NCBI GenBank assembly: GCA_033807775.1
Contig: CM066321.1
Span: forward strand, 252,390,422 to 252,454,421
Length of the DNA: 64,000 nucleotides
From: Saussurea involucrata
Lineage: Eukaryota > Streptophyta > Magnoliopsida > Asterales > Asteraceae
Direction: 5' to 3'
Of this stretch, positions 54,739 to 64,000 are shown piece after piece. The notes below the pieces were generated by a model. That model was not told the origin of the DNA. It made no database searches and worked only from the letters and a program-made list of their open reading frames with translations. How positions within the stretch are numbered: the stretch's first letter is position 1; every line of letters begins with the position of its first letter. The position numbers and the translations under genes are program-made.

Positions 54739-54812
54739 CCTGAATGAACTTCCCACCAAACGGTTCACGAACAATTTATTGAACGTTCTTATTCGTTTAC
54801 AGCCCTATGTGT

Positions 54813-55320
54813 ATGGATCACCACAAAATCTTGAAACTAACTGGGCTCAACTAGCCCCAACAAGTTGGGCCCATAAGCAGCTGGTTTAAACCCCTTCAAG
54901 CCCAATGATCATGAGGACTTTCCAGGCTATTCTCCTGTAAAATTAGATTAAAATAACACACCAAACCAAACCAAACCAAACCAAAAGACGCAATAACCTA
55001 AAGGGTAGAGAGAGTGTGTGCACAATCCTCAGACGATATGGCTATTGTTCAAAAGGATATGTACAAAAGTTTGTGCCAAAAAAATGTACCCACTGGAAGC
55101 TAGCTAGCTAAAGAAGCATATATCATCTAGAGTAGACAAATGAAAAACAAGAGAATTATGTTATGTTAGTGCTACCACCCAACCCACTACTTAGTACATC
55201 AACTCACAACTATTTGGCAAATAGAAATTGGCATCTGCTTGAAAAAAGAACCCAAGTAGATGGTTAATTTTGATTGAACTCATTGGAGAAGATGATGCCC
55301 ACATCAAAAAACAACTCAAC
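54813..55320 (-). other. 3' flank of the kinase gene
   Basis: No ORF of note. (AACCA)n repeats at 54957-54985. The part nearest 55321 is probably 3' UTR; no clear poly(A) signal could be fixed. Confidence 0.45.
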
Positions 55321-57797
55321 TCATGAAACAGTTCGACCGTAACACACAGAAGCAATGTACAGATTCTTTGCCCATTTTTCCTGCAGCACACAAAAAAAAG
55401 GTAATTTAAATCAAGCCAAATAGCGACAAAGAAACATTTTACATTAACAAGAAACCTAACCTTAACATACTACTACTAACCCAACCTTCTTAGAGCATCC
55501 ACGTCAATCTTGCAAATGGCCTTGCAAAATGACATGGACGTGACATGTAAATTGCAAGATGTCTTAAGACCATCCGCATCAATGAAAGCCCAAACTCCTT
55601 TCTAAAGTGTCACATCACCAATTAATTTATAATTTATATTTTACATATTTCAATAATTTATAGCATCACAAAAATACTAAATATGATTTATAGAACATAA
55701 CTAAAATTTTATTGAATATAGAACATAAATATAATCTTATTTAATTAACTTCATTTATTAATTTGTTTAAACATTAAATTTTTATATTTTTATTAACATT
55801 TATTTTAAATAAATGACATTTACTATGGAATGTTTTTTATTTAAATTACTAATTTGATTACTAAAATAAAAAATACATTAATATAAAGAAAATTATGAAA
55901 ATCCAAATACAAATACTAATAGATAATCTTACACAAACAAATCATATTTAGTATTTCTTGTGATATTATAAACTACTAAAATATGTAAATATAAATTATA
56001 TAGTATTTGGTGATGTGTCATTGGGGACCACTTTTGAAATATGTATATAATGTCATTGATGTGAGATGTTATTGCAAAGCTGATGTGGCACTTTAGAAAG
56101 GAGCTTGAGAGGTCAAGGGTTGAAGCCTCACGAAGATAACAAGTACGTGTAAGTTCAATTTGCCGTATATACATATCAAAAAATTAAGGACTAACCTTAA
56201 CATGTGTGCTAGGAAATGCGGAAGTCCGCAGTGTTTCTTGTGTCTCATCTGCAGGTCTTCTTCTTGGTACACTAAGAACAAAAGCCGCTTGGTCCCATGT
56301 AGCTGCAGTTGATGTTATCCTATAACCGGCATCCCATCTTCTATGAATACCTTCACTTGGATACAGAAAGTCTAGTTCCACAACCTAGGATCACATATAA
56401 ATAAATCTAGAATAAAGATCTTTATGTTTAGAATCACTAAAAATGTACCCATGCAATGCAGCAAAATGTAAAATTCCAAAAATTGATTTGTTTTAAATTT
56501 ATTTTTTAGAGTAAATTACGTTTTGAGTCCCCATGGTTTGTTAAAAATTGCAGATTACATTCCCGTGGTTCCAAAATTTCAGTTTTCTTCCTTATGGTTT
56601 GCAATTTATTTCTATTTTCATCTTTGAGGCCAAAATACTACTTTTAAGTATGAAGGACTAAAATAGAAATGAATTGTAAACCATAAGATTGAAAAAAGAA
56701 ATAAAATTTAAATCACAAGGACAAAAAAGGTAATGAATTACAAACCACATGGATGAAAATCGTAAATTCAAAACCATAAGGATGAAAATAGAACATTTCA
56801 ACAAACCATAGGGACTAAAAACGTAATTTACTCTATTTTATGTTCTGTTTTTTGGAAATGGGTCAATTATGAGGGTTGGGTTCCGGTGAGAAGTTGAGGT
56901 TAACGTGAGAAGCGTGACAAGTGGTTATCAACCATTGGATGAGAAATGGACGAACATTAGGATGAGATGCACCGAGATAAGATGCACCGGATAATACCCT
57001 TTTAAGCCGCAATTCATGGGAGGGTATTTGTGTAAAAGTGATCAACGGTTTAAAAGCACTTCTCACCAAAAATGGCACTTCTCACATGATCCCATGCCTC
57101 AATTATGAAATGTAGTTTCCAAAAAAACTAAAATAATTTACTATTTATTTGGTTGATTGACCTTATATTCAGAGAGTGTACAAGTTTCCAAAAACTCTCT
57201 TCTTAAAATTTAAAAAAGTGTAATATAGGAATATTTTAAAAACTGAAAGCTTTGGTATTTATACTTGATGTTTTATAAGGTGTACTCTTGGAGAGTTTTT
57301 AGAACAAAACCTAAGTGCTTTATAATACAGGGTCAGGTTGAAGAGAAAACCGCAAAAAAAAAGAACTAGTAACCATTCAACTGGACAGTATGCATACAAG
57401 TAATTACATAGCATGCACACGTGCATAAAAACCAAAAAACAGTTCCAATTGCTTGTATGCACATGTGCATACCGTCCAGATGAACGGGTTACCAGGGTGT
57501 TCCTTAGGTTTTCAATTTTTTGAGGTTTTCCCCTAAACCTCCCTCTTATAATATATAATATAATAATATAGTATAGATAACGGATATAACCTGATCAACA
57601 AATCCAGCACCACGAGACATAACGATTGCCCATCTACTTCCTGCAGTCGCCATAGCAGTGACATGGAACCCCTCTCTCCATTTTTTGTTTATCCACTTAA
57701 ACGGAAATGATTCGCTCACTTTATATGACTGCTGAACGTACTGGGTACCTACATAATTTATCTTTAGAAGATGAACACTTTGACTTCAAGTAGCCTA

Positions 57798-57828
<31 letters not shown>

Positions 57829-60800
57829 TGAAGATTCAAGGAAAAACCTAAAAATGGAGAACCAAGAAACACCCTGGTAGCCCTTCATCCGGACAGTATG
57901 CGCTTGTGCATACAAGTAAATTAAGTAGTCTATTTGGTTTTTATGCACGTATGCATTACGCACATGTGCATATGCATGTGTGCATGTTACAAATTACTTG
58001 TATACACAAATGCATATCGTTCAGATGAAAGGCTACCTGGGTGTTCCTCGGTTCCCTGAACCTGACCCTATATATATAAATGTCCTTACCCTTCGACATT
58101 ATGACCAAGGAGCCCCCATTGTTAGCACCTGCTATTGCACTAATGTAGTAGTTCTTCTCCCATTGTTCCATAATCCATTCCTTATAACAACAAATAAACA
58201 AACAAAAAGCTCAGTTTGCTCAAGTAAAAAAAAACATGCATAAATGGTGAAAAGTGGATTTTTTTTGCCAAATAACAATATATAACGATTAAGACCCAAG
58301 AGATGAAATTGCATGAAAAACCTTGTGAAGAAACGTAGGGGAGAGTTGGTAAACTTGAGATGTGAATCCAGTCCCTGCATCCATAATAAGAGCCCATAGG
58401 TTTGAGCAAGAAGCCACACTGCTGATGAATAGCCCATCTTCATTTCCTTTCTCGATATGTTGAGGAAGTCTAGCATCTGCCACATTATAATGATATCTAC
58501 AACACAACATTCACATGTGATTTCTCCACTCATTGTCATAAATAATTATGGTTTACACTCAATAAATCCAGTGCAAAAATACAAACAAAAGTATACTTGA
58601 AAAAAGAAAGAAATATATATAGGGTCAGGTTCAGGGGAAACCCTCAAAAAACATAAAAAACAGAGGAGCACCCTGGTAATCGTTCATCTATACGGTATGT
58701 ACATGTGCATACAAGTAATTTGTAAGCAATTTTTCCCGTATGCACGCGTGTATAAAAACCAAAAAACAACTTTAGTTACTTGTATGCACATGTGCATACC
58801 GTCCAGATAAACGGTTACTAGGGTGTTCCTCAGTTTTTCATTTTTTTGGGGTTCCCCTGAACCTATATATATATATATACTGTCGTACCTCTGCTTCATT
58901 GGGCGACGAGCATTATAAACACTTATCCACTGAGTTGCAGGCATTCCCATGCGAACTTTCTTCTTCGGTTGTTCATCATCTTCTTCCTCTATCGTCAATC
59001 TTCCTCTCTTGTGTCCAACTTGATACATAAGCTAACAGAGTATATATATATATGTACATAGAAAACACGTCAGAAACAGAAGAGTTGATACAACATTTGA
59101 GGTCAATTAACGGTCAACATACCTTTTGAGCACCATCAGTGTTGATCGGCCTAATATCTGGATTCGGGCCCACAATTCCATCAAAAAGTGAAATATATTT
59201 TGCATAATTAGGTTCCTCGTCAAACTTCAGATTGACAACGTGTTCAACAAAATGCTGAAATGGGGCAGGACAAAAGCAACAAAGTGTTTCTGGAGAAGTT
59301 GCCATCTTTTTCTTGCACACTAGGAACCCTTTATTTTCACCCTAAACAAACAACTGTGTAAGAATAGCAAGAACCTACAAATAAGAGCAAGAAACATCCA
59401 CGATGTGTTCTCGAAACCCTTTTTACGAAGGAAGGGAAAAGAAAGGAAGGGGGAAAAGGGAGGAAAGTAAAAAAGAAAACTCGTGTTCTCGAAAAAAAAA
59501 TTAGAAGAAAAAGGAAAGGAAACGGAAGAAAAATAATGATAGGTTTCCTCCCAAACTTGGGAGAAAAGGGAAGAAAAGAAAATGAAAGAAATTAAAATCA
59601 TTTAAAAAATTACTAAAATTATTAAAATTACAAAACTACCGAACCTTTCATTATAAAGGACATGCCTTTAACGGGTATATTTGTAAAAATGACATCTTTC
59701 TTTCCTTTCTCTCTTGTTCAAGGACATGATAAATTCTTTTCTTTTCTTTTCTTTTCTTTCCTTTCCTTCCCTTCTTTTTTCTTCCCTTTTGAGAACACAA
59801 ATAAAAAAAATTAGAGTAAATTACATATTTAGTCCTTGTGGTTTGTTGAAATTTTTATTTTTGTCCTTATGGTTTTCAAATTGCGATTTTCATCCCTATG
59901 GTTTACAATTCATTACCTTTTCCGTCCTTACGATTTAAATTTTGTTGCTATTTTCATCCTATTCTATTTTACTCATTCATACTTAAAAGTAGTGTTTTGG
60001 CCTCAGGGACGAAAATCGAAATGAATTGCAAACCATAGGGATGAAAACCAAAATTTCAAAAACCCAAGAACAAAATTCGCAATTTTAGCAAATCACAGGG
60101 ACAAAAAACGTAATTTACTCAAAAACTTATTTTCTTTTCATGTCTTTTCCATTGATTTCTTTCTTTTTTTCTCTCCGGATCAAAGAACACAGCACCAAGA
60201 TTGAGAGTCAACCTGGAATCCTTGCCAAGGCAGCCGACCACGAAGAAGAAATACAAGTGTATAAGCAAGAGATTCCAAATCATCCCTCCGGCTTCCCGTT
60301 CTTCCAAGATGAGCATGTACACTTGCATAGCGGACAGTTCCCCTTCAATATAAGAGACAAATGGGAATTATGAGAATGAGGCGAAGGATCGTATGAGAAG
60401 TTGGGGTTAACGTGAGAAGCTTTAGAAGTGGATCTGAACCGTTGATCACTTTTAATCAAATGTCTTCCCATGATTTGCACCTTAGAATGGAATTGATCCA
60501 GTGCATCTCGGTGCATCCCATCCTAATGTGCGTACATTTCTCATCCAACGGTTGATAACCACTTCTCATGCTTCTCACGTTAACCTCAACTTCTCACCGG
60601 AACCCAACCTAATGAATGAATGGCAGAAAGATAGCAAAAACCAAGCTGACATAAAGATTGTCGCAAAATATACCTAAAAACATCTGGTCTTTGATCATAT
60701 TCAACATGCAACCCACTTGCAGTATCTCGCCACCTGGTGGCTGGCATGTAGCAAATGTTTTATTTCAGCTCCTCATTCCATCAATAAATAAATAAAATGG

Positions 60801-62800
60801 CAACAAATAAACAAAGACGGATTCACAATATACCTAAACCAAGATCAACAAGAAATAGTTTCTTCTCATCCGATGTTCCAGGAGAACCAAGCAAGAAATT
60901 TTCAGGTTTAACATCACCATGTACATACCTGCACATCAATAGTATATATCACATTATATTCAATATGTCAATTACTAACCACATGTACATAATCAACACA
61001 TATACTGCACATTTGCTACTTATAACTGAAGTGCATGTATAATTATGGCGAAGGATCGTGTGAGAAGTGGATCTGAACCGTTCCCTCCCATGAATTGCGG
61101 CTTATAAAGGAATTGATCCGGTGCATCTCGGTGCATATTATCTCGGTGCATCTCATCCTAATGTGCGTCCATTTCTCATCCAACGGTTGAAAACCACTTT
61201 TCACGCTTCTCACTGGAACCCAACCCGTATAATTATACTACCACAAGAATCCTCGTTTTAGCAAAAAAAAAAAGAAGGTACACAATTGGGGTTCCTTTGG
61301 TATGCAGACTAGAACAGGACAAGACAGGCTAAAATATTTATCCAGCGTTTGGCAAGCCAGAACTGGACGAACGGGACGTAACAGACAAAATGACCAATTT
61401 ACCCCTAATAAGTTGTTTATATATTTTATATATTTTGATTAATTATGTAACTTATTAAATTATAATGAAATAGATATTTTTTACAACAAACTATATTATT
61501 AGAAAGTTCTCTTCAAGAGGATCAAAGCTACCAAAATAAAAAGTTTTATGTAGATTCCAATTTTTATTTTCTAACCTTTTCTATACTTTTTTTTACTATT
61601 AATATTCAATAGTTTTTACATAAATTAATCAAGACATAGAAACCATATAAAAATAATATTTTGAGGACAGTAAAATGGAAGTTTAGAGAGCATAAAATAC
61701 AATAAATACAATTAAAAGAATGAACAACATGTAAAAAAACGTATATTGTGTTTTGGAAGAGAATTAGATTTTATTTTGAGGTTTCATTGGTAAAACATAA
61801 GTTTGTTCCACATTATTCCAGCTTGTTTCATGGGGTTGGGGTGGAACAGGCCTTTTCCACTCTGTTCCACTCTATTCCACATAAAAGTTTTGCCAAACGT
61901 AGAACAGTAATCCTTGTTTTGTTCTGTCCAGTGTACCGAACGCACCCTTTATGAACTTCCGTTCACTTGAGCAGGCAACAAAATACCAATTCCTTAATTG
62001 TACTAGAGACAGCCCGAGACCAGCGAAGGACCGGGACCGGGACCGGGACCGGGACCGACTTGGGACCCGCCCGGCCGGAACCGTTTGGGACTGGTTTGGG
62101 CCCACCGGTCCTTAACCGGTTACGACTTTCATCCAAAAACAAGGCCCGGACCGTGACCGGTTATGCCGGGACTGGTTACGAGATCACTATTTAGGACCGG
62201 GACCGATTTGGGCCTGGCCCGGCCCGGGACCAATTTTTGGCCATCTCTAGTTGTACATGAGCTTAAGCTTTCAAGCTGAGAAGTAATCATCATATAACTT
62301 GCATTTGCATCAGTAAGTGGATTTGCAAGGACTAGAAAAAAAAAATCTATTTACAATACACCAGATAGTTAAGAGCTTGAAGAAAAAAAAAGAAAAAATA
62401 ATATGTACCCTCTGGAGTGCATCTTCTCTAATATAGAGATGGCTTCAATGGCAATGCACGCAACCATTTCAATTGACATCCTAAAGAAGAGTAGTGAAAA
62501 AGACTGCCAACTGATCAGTGGTTTATTAACAAACACAAACTTAATACGTTTTTAAGCCAGTAAAATGAGACTTACGTGTGCGAGTTGTTATTCCAAACAT
62601 CCCATAAGCTAGGTCCAAGCATATCCATAACCTTCAAAGAGTATCGATGTTAGCCGGGACCCACTTGAGAAGGGTAGATATTGTAGAACATTTTAATTTA
62701 AAAATGATAACATAGCAGAGTAAGACGTACCATTATGTAGTAATCACCTTGCCTGCCCTTATAATGCACACGTGGCACACCATGACTTCCACCGAGCACG
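55321..62800 (-). CDS. Casein kinase 1-like protein kinase (HD16/EL1/MLK family), 5' part missing
   Basis: Thirteen exons read on the minus strand: 62731-62800, 62576-62631, 62409-62480, 60834-60928, 60674-60740, 60213-60342, 59123-59341, 58889-59031, 58322-58496, 58090-58180, 57591-57748, 56196-56384, 55321-55380. All junctions are GT-AG and phases agree, giving 507 codons plus stop. Family members are near 700 residues, so about 190 N-terminal residues lie beyond the window. The kinase part shows GGSHGVPRVHYKGRQGDYY, MLGPSLWDVWN, catalytic loop HGDVKPENFL and LVDLGLA, where DLG replaces DFG. The C-terminal half is the plant-specific conserved region (MGMPATQWISVYNARRPMKQ, NEDGLFISSVASCSNLWALI, VVELDFLYPSEGIHRRWD), ending CYGRTVS. 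Known family roles are phosphorylation of hormone and light signalling proteins and histone H3. No break is seen in the exons. Confidence 0.93.
55595..56103. mobile_element. Foldback MITE in the last intron
   Basis: Inverted repeats 55595-55617 and 56081-56103 match over 23 bp with one mismatch (CTCCTTTCTAAAGTG). Related outer motifs GCATCCACGTCAATC (55496) and CCATCCGCATCAATG (55571) suggest two nested copies. The interior is very AT-rich. Confidence 0.7.
56509..56833. mobile_element. MITE, GAGTAAATTACG family, copy 1
   Basis: Terminal inverted repeats GAGTAAATTACGTTTT and CGTAATTTACTC, with GTCCC/GGGAC just inside. The second copy is at 59814-60120. It sits in a kinase-gene intron. Confidence 0.88.
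56873..57098. mobile_element. MULE-like MITE, copy 1
   Basis: Flanked by exact 10-bp TCAATTATGA (56863-56872 and 57099-57108). Ends contain GGTGAGAAG and CTTCTCACATGATCC. Copies 2 and 3 lie in the opposite orientation. Confidence 0.85.
57329..57544. mobile_element. Foldback MITE, AGGGTCAGGTT family, copy 1
   Basis: Ends AGGGTCAGGTTGAAG and CCCCTAAACCTCCCT. The interior has ATGCACATGTGCATACCGTC and the inverse. The family favours TA-rich sites. Confidence 0.75.
57829..58070. mobile_element. Foldback MITE, AGGGTCAGGTT family, copy 2
   Basis: Right end CCCTGAACCTGACCCTATAT; interior GTATGC/GCATAC palindromes as in copies 1 and 3. It is preceded by TA and GA microsatellites (57797-57828). Confidence 0.75.
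58621..58863. mobile_element. Foldback MITE, AGGGTCAGGTT family, copy 3
   Basis: Ends AGGGTCAGGTTCAGGGGAAA and GTTCCCCTGAACCT pair over most of their length; (TA)n on both sides. It is the best-preserved copy. Confidence 0.85.
59404..59799. mobile_element. Foldback element with purine/pyrimidine arms
   Basis: Ends TGTGTTCTCGAAA and TTTTGAGAACACA are inverted. The left arm is nearly all purine (59420-59590) and the right arm nearly all pyrimidine (59696-59788), so the strand can fold on itself. It lies in a kinase-gene intron. Confidence 0.7.
59814..60120. mobile_element. MITE, GAGTAAATTACG family, copy 2
   Basis: GAGTAAATTACAT at the left and CGTAATTTACTC at the right, with GTCC/GGGAC motifs inside, as in copy 1. 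Confidence 0.88.
60380..60609. mobile_element. MULE-like MITE, copy 2
   Basis: Ends GGCGAAGGATCGTATGAGAA and TTCTCACCGGAACCCAACC. Shares GTGCATCTCGGTGCATC and CATCCAACGGTTG with the other copies. Flanking duplications are imperfect. Confidence 0.8.
61047..61226. mobile_element. MULE-like MITE, copy 3
   Basis: Flanked by exact 10-bp GTATAATTAT (61037-61046 and 61227-61236). Shorter than copies 1 and 2 but same ends and core. Confidence 0.87.
61288..61947. mobile_element. Non-autonomous DNA transposon with GGGT...TTYGGTA ends
   Basis: Ends GGGGTTCCTTTGGTATGCAG and GTGTACCGAACGCACCC are imperfect inverted repeats. Inner motifs GTTTGGCAAG and TTGCCAAACGT pair. The end type resembles PIF/Harbinger, but no clear target duplication was found. 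Confidence 0.55.
62003..62250. mobile_element. hAT-like MITE with GGACCG tandem repeat
   Basis: Ends CTAGAGACAGCC and GGCCATCTCTAG are inverted; flanks share TTGTAC. It contains (GGGACC)n at 62029-62057 and many ACCGG units. Confidence 0.65.
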
Positions 62801-63074
62801 CTGAAAAATACCTCATTTTAGTCACTTAAGGCTATGTTTTGGCAAACTAGCTGATAAGCTAGGTGATGGATAGGTTACATTTGAGAAAAACTAGCTGATA
62901 AGCATGTAAAATGACCAAAAAAGACATCTTGAAAAAATAATAATTACAATATTTCATAATATAATTAAAATAAATTTATAATAATATAATATGTTAAATT
63001 AACACAAACAAGATAGTAAAGAAATATTAAATAATATAATATGTTAATTAAAAGAATTTAAAATTTATTATTAT

Positions 63075-63265
63075 ATACATGGTTTTAAAAAGTGTGTGAG
63101 GCGTACGCCTTGAGGCGCGCCTCGAGGCGAGGCGGTCCAAAATCGCACCTGAGGCGGAGCCTCTCAATTCCCAGACGAGGCGCACGCCTCGGTTGTCTGA
63201 GGCGGTAATTGAGGTGGTGAGGCGTGAGGCGGTAGTGAGGCGTATGTCTCAATACCGAGGCTATA
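63075..63265. repeat. AGGCG-rich hAT-like repeat end
   Basis: Opens GGTTTTAAAAAGTGTGTGAGG, followed by many AGGCG/CGCCT units including GAGGCGCGCCTCGAGGCG. This resembles the subterminal arm of a plant hAT-type repeat; the opposite end was not found. Confidence 0.5.
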
Positions 63266-63534
63266 TTATTTTAGAAAATGACTAAAACCTTCTCTATTTC
63301 TTTTTTTTAAAACCTTGTTTTTCTCCGGTTCTCGTAAGCCCTACTCGTCTATTGTCCTTCGTGAGTTCCAGTTTTCTCCCGTTTCTTTGCATTTTCTTCT
63401 TCGATTCTCTTCGGTTCACAGAAGTATTATGTATATGTATCTACTGGATACACTTCTTTTATATTTAGTTTGTATTACGTGTGAGGGTCACAATCACACT
63501 TTGTTGATATTTAATGTTTTTTCTTAATGAGTTG

Positions 63535-63861
63535 TTTTTTTTAACGGCAATGCGGCATCGAACCCACGAACGACTACCACGACCACACGCACACACGCAC
63601 GCACACCGTCACGGCGGTATCGGGCATCCAAGGGCAGCCCACTAATCCGCCGCGTCCGCAGCCCAGCTTACGCTTGGGCCTATTCCCAACCACATTGGGC
63701 TGGGGCGATAGCCCAGTCTTCGACCGGACCACCTAAGGACGGCCCAACCAGAGGTTAGGCGGGTATCTCAGACATGCTTACCACGGGGTTCGAACCCTGG
63801 TAGTCAGGGATACCATCCACTGACCCCCAAGGATGTTACCTTACCACTGGGCTACACATGC
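63535..63861 (-). mobile_element. tRNA-derived SINE
   Basis: On the minus strand the head reads GTAGCCCAGTGGTAAGG, a box A match (plus 63839-63855), followed after about 45 bp by GGTTCGAACCC, a box B match (plus 63786-63797). The GC-rich body ends in a short A-run (plus T-run 63535-63542). Length near 327 bp suits a plant SINE. Flanking duplications could not be fixed. Confidence 0.75.
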
Positions 63862-63968
63862 TTTGATATATGTGTTATGAATAGATCAATAATTTTTTAC
63901 TTTTTTAGTACATGTACATCTATATTTTTTGATTGAAAAAAGTGTAAATTCTTTTAGTAATTTAGTAT

Positions 63969-63991
63969 GATATATATATATATATATATAT
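63969..63991. repeat. (AT)n microsatellite
   Basis: Short AT dinucleotide run at the window end. Confidence 0.9.
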
Positions 63992-64000
63992 TGTGTCTAG

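Larger units (their letters stand above)
53226..54804. mobile_element. hAT-like non-autonomous element (GTAAACGAAC family)
   Basis: Ends AGGTTGTAAATGAAC and TTCGTTTACAGCC form imperfect inverted repeats. Flanks CTATGTGA (53219-53226) and CTATGTGT (54805-54812) look like an 8-bp target duplication with one change. The arms are full of AACGAAC/GTTCGTT motifs. The middle carries other inserted repeats from about 53433. Confidence 0.6.

Noticed and set aside
59320..59601. 93-codon minus ORF upstream of the kinase exon at 59123-59341
   Set aside because: It runs through an intron and a purine-arm foldback; the exon starts at 59341 with a clear AG acceptor.
60119..60328. 69-codon minus ORF
   Set aside because: Wrong frame over the real kinase exon 60213-60342, whose own frame gives the conserved kinase segment.
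63786..63855. Possible tRNA gene (box A and box B)
   Set aside because: No cloverleaf could be drawn and the body extends far beyond tRNA length with an A-tail, so it is a SINE.

Overview
The window is nuclear DNA of a flowering plant, most likely a eudicot. One ordinary plant gene lies on the minus strand at the right end (55.3-62.8 kb). Almost everything to its left is nested LTR retrotransposons of plant-specific lineages primed by initiator tRNA-Met. MITEs, hAT-like elements and one tRNA-derived SINE fill the gene's introns and flanks. An Asteraceae host is plausible but is only an impression.

Layout. (1) 1-13100, plus strand: element A, a young Ty1/copia element of Sirevirus type with gag, pol and a 1344-codon third ORF (ORF3); the window cuts its 5' LTR. 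(2) 13101-about 22069, minus strand: element B, an older and decayed relative into which A inserted; a hAT-type MITE with an 8-bp target duplication splits its gag. (3) 22070-51165: element E, a non-coding Ty3/gypsy-like LARD with 2.67-kb LTRs and target duplication AGTTT. Its right LTR is split by (4) 30419-50459, minus strand: element C, another Sirevirus close to A, target duplication GTTTA. C's protease region is split by (5) 40855-46215, minus strand: element D, a small non-autonomous element with 258-bp LTRs that look identical and target duplication GTCAC. The insertion order E, then C, then D is unambiguous. (6) 51171-55320: repeat-derived intergenic DNA. (7) 55321-62800, minus strand: the last 13 exons of a casein kinase 1-like gene (HD16/EL1/MLK family), its 5' exons beyond the window. 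(8) 62801-64000: repeats in the upstream intron, including a SINE.

How the parts work together. A, B and C share one plan: LTR, initiator-tRNA primer site, gag with zinc knuckle and coiled coil ending in a Trp-Val-Pro signature, pol in the order protease-integrase-RT-RNase H, a spacer, then ORF3. Three things go beyond standard annotation. First, a TATA box and a shared leader motif lie 100-123 bp upstream of the ORF3 ATG in all three, suggesting ORF3 has its own promoter. Second, all four elements A-D carry a 29-32 nt segment at the gag end with the look of an intron (GTACC at its start, a branch-point-like CTRAT over the gag stop, a terminal CAG); skipping it keeps the reading frame into pol in A, B and C. 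Third, elements are saturated with their own short motif (CAGAG/CTCTG in A and C, CACCGA/TCGGTG in B, TTCGAA/GAATTC in D). ORF3 lacks the signal peptide and external domain of an envelope protein. One testable idea is that it is a DNA-binding or anti-silencing factor that recognises the element's own motif.

All coordinates, repeat boundaries and exon edges were read by eye; no alignment or database search was run.
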